A stretch of 41,864 bases of DNA from Streptomyces jumonjinensis (GCF_009600885.1 NZ_VCLA01000047.1:1-41864); one strand, 5' to 3'; positions 7,487 through 15,668 are shown, counted from the stretch's first letter. The notes: generated by a model not told the origin, from the letters alone. Translations and numbers: made by a program.

Positions 7487-8488
7487 ATGGACTTCGGAAT
7501 CGTCCTCCAGACGGACCCGCCGGCCTCCGCCGTCGTCGAGCTGATGCAGCGTGCGGAACGGAACGGCTTCCGCTACGGCTGGACCTTCGACTCGGCGGTG
7601 CTCTGGCAGGAGCCCTTCGTCGTCCACAGCAGGATTCTGGACCATACGCGGAATCTGATCGTCGGCCCCATGGTGACCAACCCCGGCACCAGGACCTGGG
7701 AGGTCACCGCCTCCACCTTCGCGACGCTCAACGACATGTACGGCAACCGCACGGTCTGCGGCATCGGCCGCGGGGACTCCGCGATGCGGGTCGCCGGGCG
7801 GAAGCCGAACACCCTCGCCCGGCTCGGCGACGCCATCGACGCGATCCGCGATCTCGCCGAGGGCCGGGAGGCCGTCGTCGGCGGACAGCCGCTCCGGCTG
7901 CCCTGGGTGCGGAACGGGAAGCTGCCGGTGTGGATGGCCGCGTACGGGCCGAGGGCGCTGGCGCTCGCGGGCCAGAAGGCCGACGGTTTCATCCTCCAGC
8001 TCGCCGACCCCTATCTCACCGAGTCGATGGTCACCGCCGTGCGTACCGCCGCGTCCGACGCCGGACGGGACCCGGACGCGGTGACGGTCTGTGTGGCCGC
8101 GCCCGCCTATGTCAGCGACGACCTCGGCCACGCCCGGGACCAGTGCCGCTGGTTCGGCGGCATGGTCGGCAACCATGTCGCCGATCTGGTCGCCCGCTAC
8201 GGCGAGCACTCCGCGCTGGTGCCCGAGGCCCTCACCGCGTACATCAAGGCCCGTGAGGGCTATGACTACAGTCACCACGGCCGTGCCGGGAATCCGTCCG
8301 CCGACTTCGTGCCGGACGACATCGTCGACCGCTTCTGTCTGCTCGGCCCGGCCGAGGCGCATATCGAGAAGCTGCGGACGCTGCGCGGCCTGGGGGTTGA
8401 CCAGTTCGCCGTGTACGACATGCACGACGCGAAGGAGGCGACGATCGACGTGTACGGCTCCGAGATCATCCCCGCGCTGACCCGCTGA
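7487..8488 (+). CDS. luciferase-like (LLM class) oxidoreductase, TIGR03842-like, pyrimidine-operon associated
   Basis: A 333-residue TIM-barrel protein of the bacterial luciferase-like family. The start MDFGIVLQTDPP, the VGPMVTNPGTRTWEVTASTFATLND segment and the VCGIGRGDSAMRVAG loop match the subfamily known to travel with dihydropyrimidinase genes (TIGR03842, recalled from memory). Members use F420 or FMN. Its reaction is not established. As no dihydropyrimidine dehydrogenase is visible nearby, it may act on a pyrimidine or dihydropyrimidine, but this is a hypothesis. The ATG at 7487 follows GTGAGG; a GTG at 7478 is an alternative. It is the last gene of the operon. Confidence 0.85.
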   Translation: MDFGIVLQTDPPASAVVELMQRAERNGFRYGWTFDSAVLWQEPFVVHSRILDHTRNLIVGPMVTNPGTRTWEVTASTFATLNDMYGNRTVCGIGRGDSAMRVAGRKPNTLARLGDAIDAIRDLAEGREAVVGGQPLRLPWVRNGKLPVWMAAYGPRALALAGQKADGFILQLADPYLTESMVTAVRTAASDAGRDPDAVTVCVAAPAYVSDDLGHARDQCRWFGGMVGNHVADLVARYGEHSALVPEALTAYIKAREGYDYSHHGRAGNPSADFVPDDIVDRFCLLGPAEAHIEKLRTLRGLGVDQFAVYDMHDAKEATIDVYGSEIIPALTR

Positions 8489-8600
8489 CCCGCTGACCCG
8501 CTGGCCCGTTGCCGCGCTGACCTGCGGGCCCGCCGCCCTGCTGACCCGCTGGCCGACTGACTGACTGGCTGGCCTGCTGCCCCGTTGACTCGCCGGACCC
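8478..8600. repeat. degenerate CTGACCCG-type short repeats after the operon
   Basis: From the end of the luciferase-like gene onward the DNA is a run of imperfect octamers related to CTGACCCG and GCTGGCCC, with CTGACTGACTGG in the middle and CCGGACCCGCCGGACCCG after it. The first copies encode the final residues of the upstream protein. It looks like slippage-prone DNA between convergent genes. Confidence 0.5.
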
Positions 8601-8610
8601 GCCGGACCCG

Positions 8611-8625
8611 CCGCCCTTCGGGCGG
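8611..8625. terminator. hairpin CCGCCC-TTC-GGGCGG between convergent genes
   Basis: A perfect 6-bp GC stem with a 3-nt loop, placed between the converging oxidoreductase and lipoate ligase genes. It has no U-run, as is usual in Streptomyces. Confidence 0.4.
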
Positions 8626-8657
8626 CCGGCCCCCGGCTCCCCTGGACGCGCTCCCGG

Positions 8658-9716
8658 TCACGGCACCCGCGCGGTCCACTCCGCCGTGCCGAACTTCCCG
8701 GCCGCCAACTCCCGCGCCCTGGCCATCTCCCGCTCCGACACCCCGCCGTCCGTGAGCCCGTACCGGCCCCGGAAAGAGTCGATCATCCGCTCGATGACGG
8801 CCTCGCGCGGCAGCCCCGTCTGCCGCCGCAGCGGATCCACCCGCTTCTTCGCGCTCTTGGTGCCCTTGTCGGAGAGCTTCTCCCGGCCGATGCGCAGCAC
8901 CTCCAGCATCTTGTCCGCGTCGATGTCGTACGCCATCGTCACATGGTGCAGCACCGCCCCCTGTCCGCCGCCCGCCAGCCGCTTCTGCGCCGCGCCCGCG
9001 ATCTTCCCCGCCTCGGTCGCGATGTCGTTGAGCGGCTGGTACCAGGCCTTCACCCCCATATCGCCGAGCGCGCCCAGCACCCAGTCGTCCAGATAGGCGT
9101 AGCTGTCGGCGAACGAGAGCCCCGAGACCAGGGCGTCCGGCACGGAGAGCGAGTAGGTGATGGTGTTGCCGGGCTCGATGAACATCGCCCCGCCGCCGCT
9201 GATCCTGCGCACCACCGTGATCCCGTGCCGCTCCGCCGCGTCGAGGTCCACCTCGTTGCGGAGCGACTGGAAGCTCCCGATCACCACAGTGGGCGCACCC
9301 CACTCCCACACCCGCAGCGTCGGCGGTCGCACCCCGGCGGCCACCTCGGCGGTGATGACCTCGTCCAGGGCCATATGCAGAGCGGGCGACTGGGGACCGT
9401 CGTGGACGAGCTGCCAGTCGTAGTCGGTCCAGTCGGTGGCGTGCGCGAGCGCCCGGCGGACCGCCACGCCGATGCCCTCCGAGGTCAGCCCGAACATCTC
9501 CGTGCCGGGCGGCAGCGCCGCGTCGATACGGGCCGCGAGACCCGAGGCGTCCGTATCGGCCGGAGCGCCCTCCAGCGCGCCGTCGATCGCGACGATGGCT
9601 TCGTCGGGCTCCAGGAAGAAGTCCCCGGCGACCCGCACATTCCGCAGTACGCCGTCCTCCGCGTCGAGATCGACGACCACGAGCTTGCCGCCCGGAACCT
9701 TGTACTCGCCGTGCAT
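8658..9716 (-). CDS. lipoate-protein ligase with N-terminal accessory domain
   Basis: A 352-residue protein. Residues 1-95 (MHGEYKVPGGKLVVVD..., GDFFLEPDEA) resemble the accessory domain that sits at the C-terminus in E. coli LplA. The catalytic BPL/LplA fold follows: LHMALDEV, GSFQSLRNEVD, the RRISGGGAM motif (residues 170-178) and the substrate-binding lysine Lys238 in EAGKIAGAAQKR, then LHHVT. It should activate free lipoate with ATP and attach it to lipoyl domains of 2-oxoacid dehydrogenases or GcvH. The domain order is swapped relative to E. coli, as if an archaeal LplB/LplA pair had been fused. The ATG at 9716 has GGAGG 8 nt upstream. It is divergent from the gamma-glutamyltransferase gene. 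Confidence 0.88.
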   Translation of the reverse strand: MHGEYKVPGGKLVVVDLDAEDGVLRNVRVAGDFFLEPDEAIVAIDGALEGAPADTDASGLAARIDAALPPGTEMFGLTSEGIGVAVRRALAHATDWTDYDWQLVHDGPQSPALHMALDEVITAEVAAGVRPPTLRVWEWGAPTVVIGSFQSLRNEVDLDAAERHGITVVRRISGGGAMFIEPGNTITYSLSVPDALVSGLSFADSYAYLDDWVLGALGDMGVKAWYQPLNDIATEAGKIAGAAQKRLAGGGQGAVLHHVTMAYDIDADKMLEVLRIGREKLSDKGTKSAKKRVDPLRRQTGLPREAVIERMIDSFRGRYGLTDGGVSEREMARARELAAGKFGTAEWTARVP

Positions 9717-9741
9717 CCCGTAGTCCTCCGGCTTGACCCGC

Positions 9742-9755
9742 CCGCATACATGCGG
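9742..9755. promoter_or_regulatory. palindrome CCGCAT-AC-ATGCGG upstream of the lipoate ligase
   Basis: A perfect 6-bp dyad with a 2-nt spacer, 26 bp before the lipoate ligase start and in the divergent intergenic region. It could be an operator. No binding protein is known from this window. Confidence 0.3.
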
Positions 9756-9776
9756 TGAACACGCAAATCGTACTCC

Positions 9777-9841
9777 GCGGCGGACGGCGGGCCCCGGGCC
9801 GTGCGACGCCGGGTGCTCATCGCCTGCGGCGGACGGCGGGC
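9777..9841. repeat. 16-bp direct repeat in a divergent intergenic region
   Basis: GCGGCGGACGGCGGGC occurs at 9777-9792 and again, identical, at 9826-9841 (49-bp period), between the lipoate ligase and gamma-glutamyltransferase genes. Confidence 0.5.
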
Positions 9842-9899
9842 AGACCGATAACCTGCGCGAACGTCCGGTACACGCCCCCGCCGTCAGAAAAGGTCCGTC

Positions 9900-11669
9900 G
9901 TGTTCACCACCCGCCCCACCCTCCAGGGCACCTTCGGCATGGTGTCCTCCACCCACTGGCTCGCCTCGCAGTCCGCGATGGCCGTCCTCGAAGACGGCGG
10001 CAACGCCTATGACGCCGCCGTCGCCGCCGGTTTCGTCCTCCAGGTCGTCGAACCGCATCTGTGCGGACCCGCCGGCGAGGTCCCCGTCATCGTCGCCCCC
10101 GCCGGCGGCGCGGTACGGGTCCTCTGCGGCCAGGGGCCCGCGCCCGCCGGGGCGAGCATCCCCCACTACCGCTCCCTCGGACTCGATCTCGTCCCCGGCA
10201 CCGGGCCGCTGGCCGCCGCCGTGCCCGGGGCCTTCGACGCATGGCTGGTGCTGCTGCGCGACCTCGGCACCCGGTCCCTCGCGGAGGTCCTGCGGTACGC
10301 CATCGGCTACGCCGAGGACGGCCATCCGCCCGTCGAACGGGTCGGCCAGACCGTGGAAACGGTCCGCGAGCTCTTCGAGAAGGAGTGGACCTCGTCCGCC
10401 GCGGTCTATCTGCCCGGCGGGCGTCCCCCCGCCCCCGGCGAGCTCTTCCGCAACCCCGCCCTCGCCGCGACCTGGCGGCGGCTGCTCGCCCAGAGCGCCG
10501 GCGGCGGCCGGGAACAGGAGATAGAGACCGCCCGCCGGATCTGGCGCGAGGGCTTCATCGCCGAAGCGCTGCTGCGCCAGTCCGCCCGTCCCACCCTGGA
10601 CACCAGCGGAGAGCGTCACACCGGAACCCTGACCGCCGCCGACCTCGCGAACTGGTCGGCGGGGTGGGAGCCGCCCGCGACCCACGACTGGAACGGCTGG
10701 ACCGTGTGCAAGGCCGGCGGCTGGAGCCAGGGCCCCGCCCTGCTGCAACAGCTGGCGCTGCTCCCGGACGAGCTGCCCGAGCCCGGCTCGGAGGAGTACG
10801 TCCATCTGCTGGTCGAGGGCTGCAAACTGGCGATGGCCGACCGGGAGGCCTGGTACGGCGACGCGGCCGAGGTCCCGCTCGGCGAGCTCCTCTCGCCCGG
10901 GTACAACACCGCCCGGCGCGAGCTGATCGGGGAGCGGGCCTCGTACGAGCTGCGCCCCGGCAGCCCCGGCGGGCTCACGCCCCGGCTGAGCCCCCGCGCC
11001 CTGGACGCCGCGCGGCCCGCGGCCCCGGGCGGCGGCGAGCCGACCGTCGCCCGGTCCGGACTGAGCCGGGGCGACACCTGCCAGCTCGACATCGTCGACC
11101 GCTGGGGCAATATGGTCGCCGCGACCCCCAGCGGCGGCTGGCTCCAGTCCAACCCGGTCGTCCCCGAACTGGGCTTCGCGCTCGGCACCCGCCTCCAGAT
11201 GGCATGGCTGGACCCCGGGCTGCCGAACTCCCTGACCCCGGGCCGCAGACCGCGCACCACCCTCACCCCGTCGATCGCCCTGCGGGACGGCGAGGCGGTC
11301 CTCGCGTTCGGCACCCCCGGCGGAGACCAGCAGGACCAGTGGCAGCTGCACTTCCTGCTCGCGGCGGCGCTCCGGCCCCCGGTCCGCGGCGGGCTCGACC
11401 TCCAGGGCGCGATCGACGCGCCCAACTGGCACAACGACTCCTTCCCCGGATCCTTCCACCCCCGGGGCATGCGGCCCGGCAGCGTCACCGTCGAGTCCCG
11501 CATCGGGGACGGGGTGATCGCCGGACTGCGGGCCCGGGGCCATGACGTCACGGTCGGCGGCCCCTGGTCGGAGGGCAGGCTCTGCGCGGTCGCCAGGGAC
11601 CCCCGTACGGGAGTGCTCTCGGCCGCCGCGAACCCCAGGGGAATGCAGGGTTACGCGGTGGGGCGGTGA
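9900..11669 (+). CDS. gamma-glutamyltransferase-family N-terminal nucleophile hydrolase
   Basis: A 589-residue Ntn-hydrolase proenzyme of the gamma-glutamyltransferase/cephalosporin-acylase family. The large-subunit region has GGNAYDAAVAAGFVLQVVEP and GPGAF-like motifs. The autocleavage/catalytic threonine is Thr393 in SRGDTCQLDIVDRWGNMVAA, the start of the small subunit, followed by the usual NSLTPGRRPRTTLTPSI and FGTPGGDQQDQWQ loops. No signal peptide is visible, so it is probably cytoplasmic. It may hydrolyse or transfer gamma-glutamyl groups or act on another amide; the substrate is not known. The GTG start at 9900 begins the conserved domain. It stands alone, divergent from the lipoate ligase gene. 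Confidence 0.88.
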   Translation: MFTTRPTLQGTFGMVSSTHWLASQSAMAVLEDGGNAYDAAVAAGFVLQVVEPHLCGPAGEVPVIVAPAGGAVRVLCGQGPAPAGASIPHYRSLGLDLVPGTGPLAAAVPGAFDAWLVLLRDLGTRSLAEVLRYAIGYAEDGHPPVERVGQTVETVRELFEKEWTSSAAVYLPGGRPPAPGELFRNPALAATWRRLLAQSAGGGREQEIETARRIWREGFIAEALLRQSARPTLDTSGERHTGTLTAADLANWSAGWEPPATHDWNGWTVCKAGGWSQGPALLQQLALLPDELPEPGSEEYVHLLVEGCKLAMADREAWYGDAAEVPLGELLSPGYNTARRELIGERASYELRPGSPGGLTPRLSPRALDAARPAAPGGGEPTVARSGLSRGDTCQLDIVDRWGNMVAATPSGGWLQSNPVVPELGFALGTRLQMAWLDPGLPNSLTPGRRPRTTLTPSIALRDGEAVLAFGTPGGDQQDQWQLHFLLAAALRPPVRGGLDLQGAIDAPNWHNDSFPGSFHPRGMRPGSVTVESRIGDGVIAGLRARGHDVTVGGPWSEGRLCAVARDPRTGVLSAAANPRGMQGYAVGR

Positions 11670-11710
11670 CCCGGTGACCGGATGTCGCGCACCCATGCTT
11701 AGCTGGTCAT

Positions 11711-12535
11711 ATGATCGATGACTTTCTGACCGGGGACCTTTCCGACGTCGAGGAGGCGATCCGCAAGGCGGCGGCTGCCGAGATCATGCCGCGATGGCGT
11801 CAGCTCGCCGCGCACGAGATCGTGCAGAAGAGCGGTCCGCACGACCTGGTGACCACGGCCGACCGCCTCGCCGAGGAGCACCTCACCGCCTCGCTGACCG
11901 CTCTGCTGCCCGGCTCGGTGGTGGTCGGCGAGGAGGCGGTGCACGCGGACCCCTCGATATACGACGCCATCCGCGGCGAAGCGCCCGTGTGGATCGTCGA
12001 CCCGGTCGACGGGACACGGCAGTTCGTCCGGGGCGAACAGGGCTTCTGCACCCTGGTCGCGCTCGCGGTACGGGGCGAGGTGCTGGCCTCCTGGACCTAT
12101 GCTCCCGCGCTCGACCAGATGGCGACGGCCCGCAAGGGCGCGGGCGCCTGGCTGGGATCCGAGCGGCTGCTCCCGGGGGCGCCCGAGCCCGGGGCGGACC
12201 TGGAAGTGGCCATGTCCCACCCGGACTACACGACCGATGAGCAGAAGCGCGCGCTGCTCGCCCTCGACACGGCGGGCGTGCGCGGCCGTCCGTGCGGCTC
12301 CGCCGGTCTGGAGTATCTGGGCATCGCCCGCGGCATGGTGGACGCGGTGGCGTTCTCCTGGGAGCTCGCGTGGGACCACGCGGCGGGGCTGCTGCTGGTG
12401 GCGGAGGCCGGGGGCGCCGATCTGACGCTCACGGGGGAGCCGTTCCGTATCGCCGGGGGGAACACGCTGCCGTTCACGGCCGCGCGCACCCCGGAGACGG
12501 CGGAGCGCGTCCGCGCCCTGCTGGCCTCCGGCTGA
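11711..12535 (+). CDS. inositol-monophosphatase-family phosphatase
   Basis: A 274-residue Mg-dependent phosphatase of the IMPase/CysQ/HisN family. The metal and phosphate ligands are all present: Glu74-Glu75 (VVGEEAVH), Asp97 and Asp100 in WIVDPVDGTRQFVRG, and Asp222 in ELAWDHAAGLLLVAEAGG. Possible substrates are inositol phosphate, histidinol phosphate or 3'-phosphoadenosine 5'-phosphate. The sequence does not decide, though HisN-type proteins are common in actinobacteria. The ATG at 11711 lies 6-7 nt after a TTAGCT/TAGCTG hexamer without a clear ribosome site, so it may be leaderless. It converges on the nucleotidyltransferase gene across a large inverted repeat. Confidence 0.85.
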   Translation: MIDDFLTGDLSDVEEAIRKAAAAEIMPRWRQLAAHEIVQKSGPHDLVTTADRLAEEHLTASLTALLPGSVVVGEEAVHADPSIYDAIRGEAPVWIVDPVDGTRQFVRGEQGFCTLVALAVRGEVLASWTYAPALDQMATARKGAGAWLGSERLLPGAPEPGADLEVAMSHPDYTTDEQKRALLALDTAGVRGRPCGSAGLEYLGIARGMVDAVAFSWELAWDHAAGLLLVAEAGGADLTLTGEPFRIAGGNTLPFTAARTPETAERVRALLASG

Positions 12536-12574
12536 CGCGCGTTCGCCCGCCGAGGGGAGCGGGGGAGCCGCCGC

Positions 12575-12730
12575 CGGGCGGGCGTGTCCGGTGCGCCGGG
12601 CACGCGCCCGCCCGTCGGGAAGCGCCCGGCACTCACCGGGTGCTTCCCAGCCAGCGCTTCCCGCCCGGCGCTCCTCACCAGGCGCGGCGCACCCGGCGCT
12701 TCCCGACGGGCGGGCGCGCGTCCGGTGCGC
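12575..12730. terminator. large inverted repeat with nested direct repeats between convergent genes
   Basis: A perfect 24-bp inverted repeat, 12603-12626 against 12695-12718, encloses a 68-nt loop that itself contains CGCTTCCC repeats. CGGGCGGGCG followed closely by GTCCGGTGCGC appears at 12575-12596 and again at 12707-12730 as a near direct repeat. The position between converging stop codons (12535 and 12731) suits a bidirectional terminator. The loop is far longer than normal, so a duplicated or rearranged element is also possible. Confidence 0.6.
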
Positions 12731-13525
12731 TCACGCCCACAGTGCCCGGACCTCGCGGACCACCTCGTCCGCCTGTTCCACCGCGCCCCGGTCCAGCGTC
12801 CGCAGCGCCTGCGACACCCGCTCCGCGAAACCCTCCGGAGTGTCACGCAGGGCCGCCGCCCCCGCCAGCGCGCCCTTCTCGTTCAGACACCACTCCCCGT
12901 GGTGCGCGAAGAGGGCCTGGGTCAGCAGGCCGAACGCCCGCGCCAGACAGAGCGACACATGCAGGGCGTCCCCCGCCCCCGCCGATTTCGCCGCCGCCGC
13001 GACCGAGAACTCCGCTTCCCACGACGCGGCCGTCAGCGCCTCGCGCAGCGCCTCCGGATAGCGCCGGGTCTCCTCCCGCAGCGCCGTCAGCTCCCCTCCC
13101 GGATCGGCCAGCACCCGGCAGAGCGCCACCTCGCCCGGATACGCGGGCGACCAGAATCCCAGCGGATGCCCGGCCTGCGCCCCCACCTCGTAACGGCCTT
13201 GGCGGCACTCCTCCCAGACCCGCTCCACCCGGTCCAGATCCCGCAGGATCCAGTCCACCGCGACGCCGTCCACCCGCAGCCAGGCCCCGCCGTTGACCCA
13301 GGGTCCCCAGTCGCCCGGAGCGGCCACCTCCACCGGCCCGCCGGTGATCCCGGCCGCCAGCGACGCCAGCGCGCCGGTGTCGACCGTGCCCCGGTAGTAG
13401 ACGCCGAGATCCCAGTCCGAGTCCGGCCGGTGGGCGCCCCGGGCGCGGCTGCCGCCCAGCGACACCGCCCGTACGCCGGCCACCTCCGTCAGTCGTTCTG
13501 TCATGGTTTCGAGAAAGGAAGGCAT
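12731..13525 (-). CDS. nucleotidyltransferase-fold protein (antibiotic-NTase-like)
   Basis: A 264-residue protein with an N-terminal polymerase-beta-type nucleotidyltransferase core: GGSRARGAH (residues 24-32) followed by SDWDLGVYY with the metal-binding Asp37 and Asp39. The helical C-terminal half ([32 protein letters not shown]) resembles that of aminoglycoside/lincosamide nucleotidyltransferases and DUF4037-like proteins. It probably transfers a nucleotide to a small molecule or protein; the target is unknown and resistance is not implied. Start choice is uncertain: ATG at 13525, 13534 or 13504, none with a good ribosome site. It is divergent from the FAD oxidoreductase gene. Confidence 0.8.
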   Translation of the reverse strand: MPSFLETMTERLTEVAGVRAVSLGGSRARGAHRPDSDWDLGVYYRGTVDTGALASLAAGITGGPVEVAAPGDWGPWVNGGAWLRVDGVAVDWILRDLDRVERVWEECRQGRYEVGAQAGHPLGFWSPAYPGEVALCRVLADPGGELTALREETRRYPEALREALTAASWEAEFSVAAAAKSAGAGDALHVSLCLARAFGLLTQALFAHHGEWCLNEKGALAGAAALRDTPEGFAERVSQALRTLDRGAVEQADEVVREVRALWA

Positions 13526-13621
13526 GTTGATCATCGGCTGGCACGGTACCGGAGCCCGCGCTGTCGGCGCCCGGGAATATCCTGGGACTTCCGGCCGCCG
13601 GCTGATCGAAGGAGTCCAGGA

Positions 13622-15046
13622 GTGTCGTCGATGCTCGATGTGGTCGTCGTGGGGGCGGGCCCCAATGGGCTGACGGCCGCGGTCGAACTGGCCCGCAGGG
13701 ATTTCGATGTCGAAGTCTTCGAGGCGAAGGAGACCGTCGGGGGCGGCGCGCGGACCGAGGAGCTGACCCTTCCCGGCTTCCGCCATGACCCCTGCTCCGC
13801 GGTGCACCCCCTCGGCATCGGCTCCCCGGCCTTCGGGAACATGCCCCTCGGGCGGTACGGACTGGAGTGGCTCCACCCGGAGCTGCCGATGGCGCACCCC
13901 TTCGACGACGGCACGGCCGCGGTGCTCTCCCGCTCGGTCGCCGAGACGGCCGCCTCCTTCGGGCCGCGCGACGCGGGCGTCTACCGCCGGCTGATGGCGC
14001 CCTACCTCGGCCGCTGGGATGTGCTGGCCAAGGACTTCATGTCCCTGCCGCTGAGCGCGCTGCCGCGCGACCCGCTGGGCCTCGCCCGGTTCGGCGCCGT
14101 CGGGCTCCAGCCGTACAGCTGGCTGATGCGCCGCTTCGGCGACGACCGGGCCAGAGCCCTGATGGCCGGGCTCGTCGCCCATGTGATCGCCCCGCTCGGC
14201 TCCGTCGCGACCAGCGGCGTCGGCATGCTCTTCGCGCTCGCCGCGCATGAGAACGGCTGGCCGCTGCCGCGCGGCGGCTCCCAGGCGATCCCCGACGCGC
14301 TCACCCGCTATCTGAAGGACCTCGGCGGCGCCGTGCACACCGGTTTCGAGGTCAAGCGGCTGGACGATCTCCCGCCGGCCCGCGCCTATGTCTTCGACAC
14401 CTCGCCCACCGCCGTCGCCCGGATCGCCGGCCTCGGCCGCGCCTACGAGAACTTCCGGTACGGGGCAGCCGCGTTCAAAATCGACTACGCGCTGGACGGG
14501 CCGGTCCCCTGGACGGCGGCCGAGGCCCGCCGCGCGGGCACGGTCCAGATCGGCCCGTCCAGCGGCGAGATCGCCACCGCGCTGCGGCAGGCGACCACCG
14601 GCACCGCCCCCGACACCCCGTTTCTGATCACCGCCCAGCCGAGTCTCGTCGATCCGTCCCGGGCCCCCGAGGGCAGACATGTCTTCTGGGCTTACGGCCA
14701 TGTCCCGCACGGCTGGGACGGCGATCTCACCGACGCCGTCGAGCGGCAGATCGAACGCTTCGCGCCCGGCTTCCGCGACCGGGTCCTCGCCCGGGCCGTC
14801 GCCGGACCCGCCGAGCTCGCCGCCCGCAACGCCAACTATGTCGGCGGCGACATCGCCTGCGGCTCGGCGGCCGGGCTGCAACTGCTCTTCCGGCCCGGGA
14901 TCTCCCTCTTCCCCTACCGGACCCGGCACCCCTCGGTATTCCTCTGCTCCTCCGCCGCCTGGCCCGGCCCCGGAGTGCACGGCATGTCCGGTCACAATGC
15001 GGCCAAAGCGGTCTGGCGGGCGCTCCGAAAGGCCGATGCGCGGTGA
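13622..15046 (+). CDS. FAD-dependent oxidoreductase, phytoene-desaturase-like
   Basis: A 474-residue flavoprotein with an N-terminal Rossmann motif ([26 protein letters not shown] at residues 11-16, and the acidic [17 protein letters not shown] end) and the C-terminal FAD-closing segment [20 protein letters not shown] of the phytoene dehydrogenase/CrtI-like NAD(P)/FAD oxidoreductases. No carotenoid genes are nearby, so the natural substrate is unknown. The GTG at 13622 has AAGGAG with 7-nt spacing; an ATG at 13631 is a weaker choice. The stop overlaps the macrodomain start in GTGA, so the two proteins are translated together. Confidence 0.88.
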   Translation: MSSMLDVVVVGAGPNGLTAAVELARRDFDVEVFEAKETVGGGARTEELTLPGFRHDPCSAVHPLGIGSPAFGNMPLGRYGLEWLHPELPMAHPFDDGTAAVLSRSVAETAASFGPRDAGVYRRLMAPYLGRWDVLAKDFMSLPLSALPRDPLGLARFGAVGLQPYSWLMRRFGDDRARALMAGLVAHVIAPLGSVATSGVGMLFALAAHENGWPLPRGGSQAIPDALTRYLKDLGGAVHTGFEVKRLDDLPPARAYVFDTSPTAVARIAGLGRAYENFRYGAAAFKIDYALDGPVPWTAAEARRAGTVQIGPSSGEIATALRQATTGTAPDTPFLITAQPSLVDPSRAPEGRHVFWAYGHVPHGWDGDLTDAVERQIERFAPGFRDRVLARAVAGPAELAARNANYVGGDIACGSAAGLQLLFRPGISLFPYRTRHPSVFLCSSAAWPGPGVHGMSGHNAAKAVWRALRKADAR

Positions 15047-15567
15047 CCGGAACCGGTGTGGACATCCATCTCGTCCAAGGCGACATCACCACGATGTCCG
15101 TGGACGCCATCGTCAACGCCGCCAACTCCTCGCTGCTCGGCGGCGGCGGAGTCGACGGCGCGATCCACCGCCGGGGCGGCCCCGGGATCCTCGCCGAGTG
15201 CCGCGCCCTGCGCGCCTCGCGCTACGGCCGGGGGCTGCCGACCGGCCAGGCGGTCGCCACCACCGCCGGACGCCTCGACGCGGCCCATGTGATCCACACC
15301 GTGGGCCCGGTCTGGTCGGGCGAGGAGGACCGCAGCGCGCTGCTCGCCTCCTGTTACCGGGAGTCACTGCGGGTGGCGGCGGAGCTCGGCGCTCAGTCCG
15401 TCGCGTTTCCCGCGATCTCGACCGGGATCTACGGCTGGCCGATGGACGACGGCGCGCGGATCGCGCTCCGCACGGTCCGGGAAGCGGCGCTCCCGCCGGT
15501 GACCACGGTCTGGTTCGTGCTGTTCGACGCATACGCGTACGGAGAGTTCGCGGCCCAGCTGCGCTGA
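15043..15567 (+). CDS. macrodomain protein (YmdB-like O-acetyl-ADP-ribose deacetylase)
   Basis: A 174-residue stand-alone macrodomain. The ADP-ribose pocket is intact: [20 protein letters not shown] with Asp14 and Asn25/Asn28, the [14 protein letters not shown] phosphate loop and the [12 protein letters not shown] loop. Members hydrolyse O-acetyl-ADP-ribose or remove ADP-ribose from proteins or nucleic acids. The GTG start lies inside the stop of the FAD oxidoreductase (GTGA), which is an unusual partner. Two other ADP-ribose-type genes (NUDIX, ADP-ribosylglycohydrolase) lie about 2.3-3.8 kb downstream on the opposite strand. Confidence 0.92.
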   Translation: MTGTGVDIHLVQGDITTMSVDAIVNAANSSLLGGGGVDGAIHRRGGPGILAECRALRASRYGRGLPTGQAVATTAGRLDAAHVIHTVGPVWSGEEDRSALLASCYRESLRVAAELGAQSVAFPAISTGIYGWPMDDGARIALRTVREAALPPVTTVWFVLFDAYAYGEFAAQLR

Positions 15568-15601
15568 GTAGGCGAGCTGAGACATGAGAGGCGCGCAGCC
15601 C

Positions 15602-15636
15602 CTGGCAGGGCGAGGACGATGTCGTTTTTCTGCCAG
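15602..15636 (+). promoter_or_regulatory. inverted repeat upstream of ada-alkA
   Basis: CTGGCAG (15602-15608) and CTGCCAG (15630-15636) form a 7-bp dyad that ends 33 bp before the ada-alkA start. A small ACGA-TG-TCGT stem followed by five T residues lies inside it. It may be an Ada-responsive site or the terminator of the upstream pair. Confidence 0.35.
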
Positions 15637-15668
15637 CGGCTCGTACTCCCATGTCCCATGCTTGAGTC

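Noticed and set aside
4573..7488. A 971-codon open frame on the minus strand
   Set aside because: It is the antisense shadow of the aminotransferase and dihydropyrimidinase genes. Its product is low-complexity Gly/Ala/Arg/Val with no domain, while the plus-strand proteins have complete catalytic motifs.
8478..8657. Possible CRISPR-like array in the CTGACCCG repeats
   Set aside because: The units are about 8 bp, imperfect and contiguous, without spacers.
9717..11696. A long minus-strand frame running in phase into the lipoate ligase
   Set aside because: The extension of about 660 codons is the shadow of the gamma-glutamyltransferase gene and has no motif. The ligase starts at ATG 9716 with its own GGAGG.
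12731..13525. Antibiotic-resistance nucleotidyltransferase
   Set aside because: Only the general GS-DxD fold is visible. Specific resistance motifs cannot be assigned, so it is left as a nucleotidyltransferase-fold protein.
12584..13621. In-frame upstream extension of the FAD oxidoreductase
   Set aside because: It lies antisense to the nucleotidyltransferase gene and is arginine/proline-rich; the Rossmann motif begins right after GTG 13622, which has AAGGAG.
13622..15046. Carotenoid phytoene desaturase
   Set aside because: No crtB, crtE or crtY partners are nearby, and the similarity is limited to the FAD-binding ends typical of the whole family.
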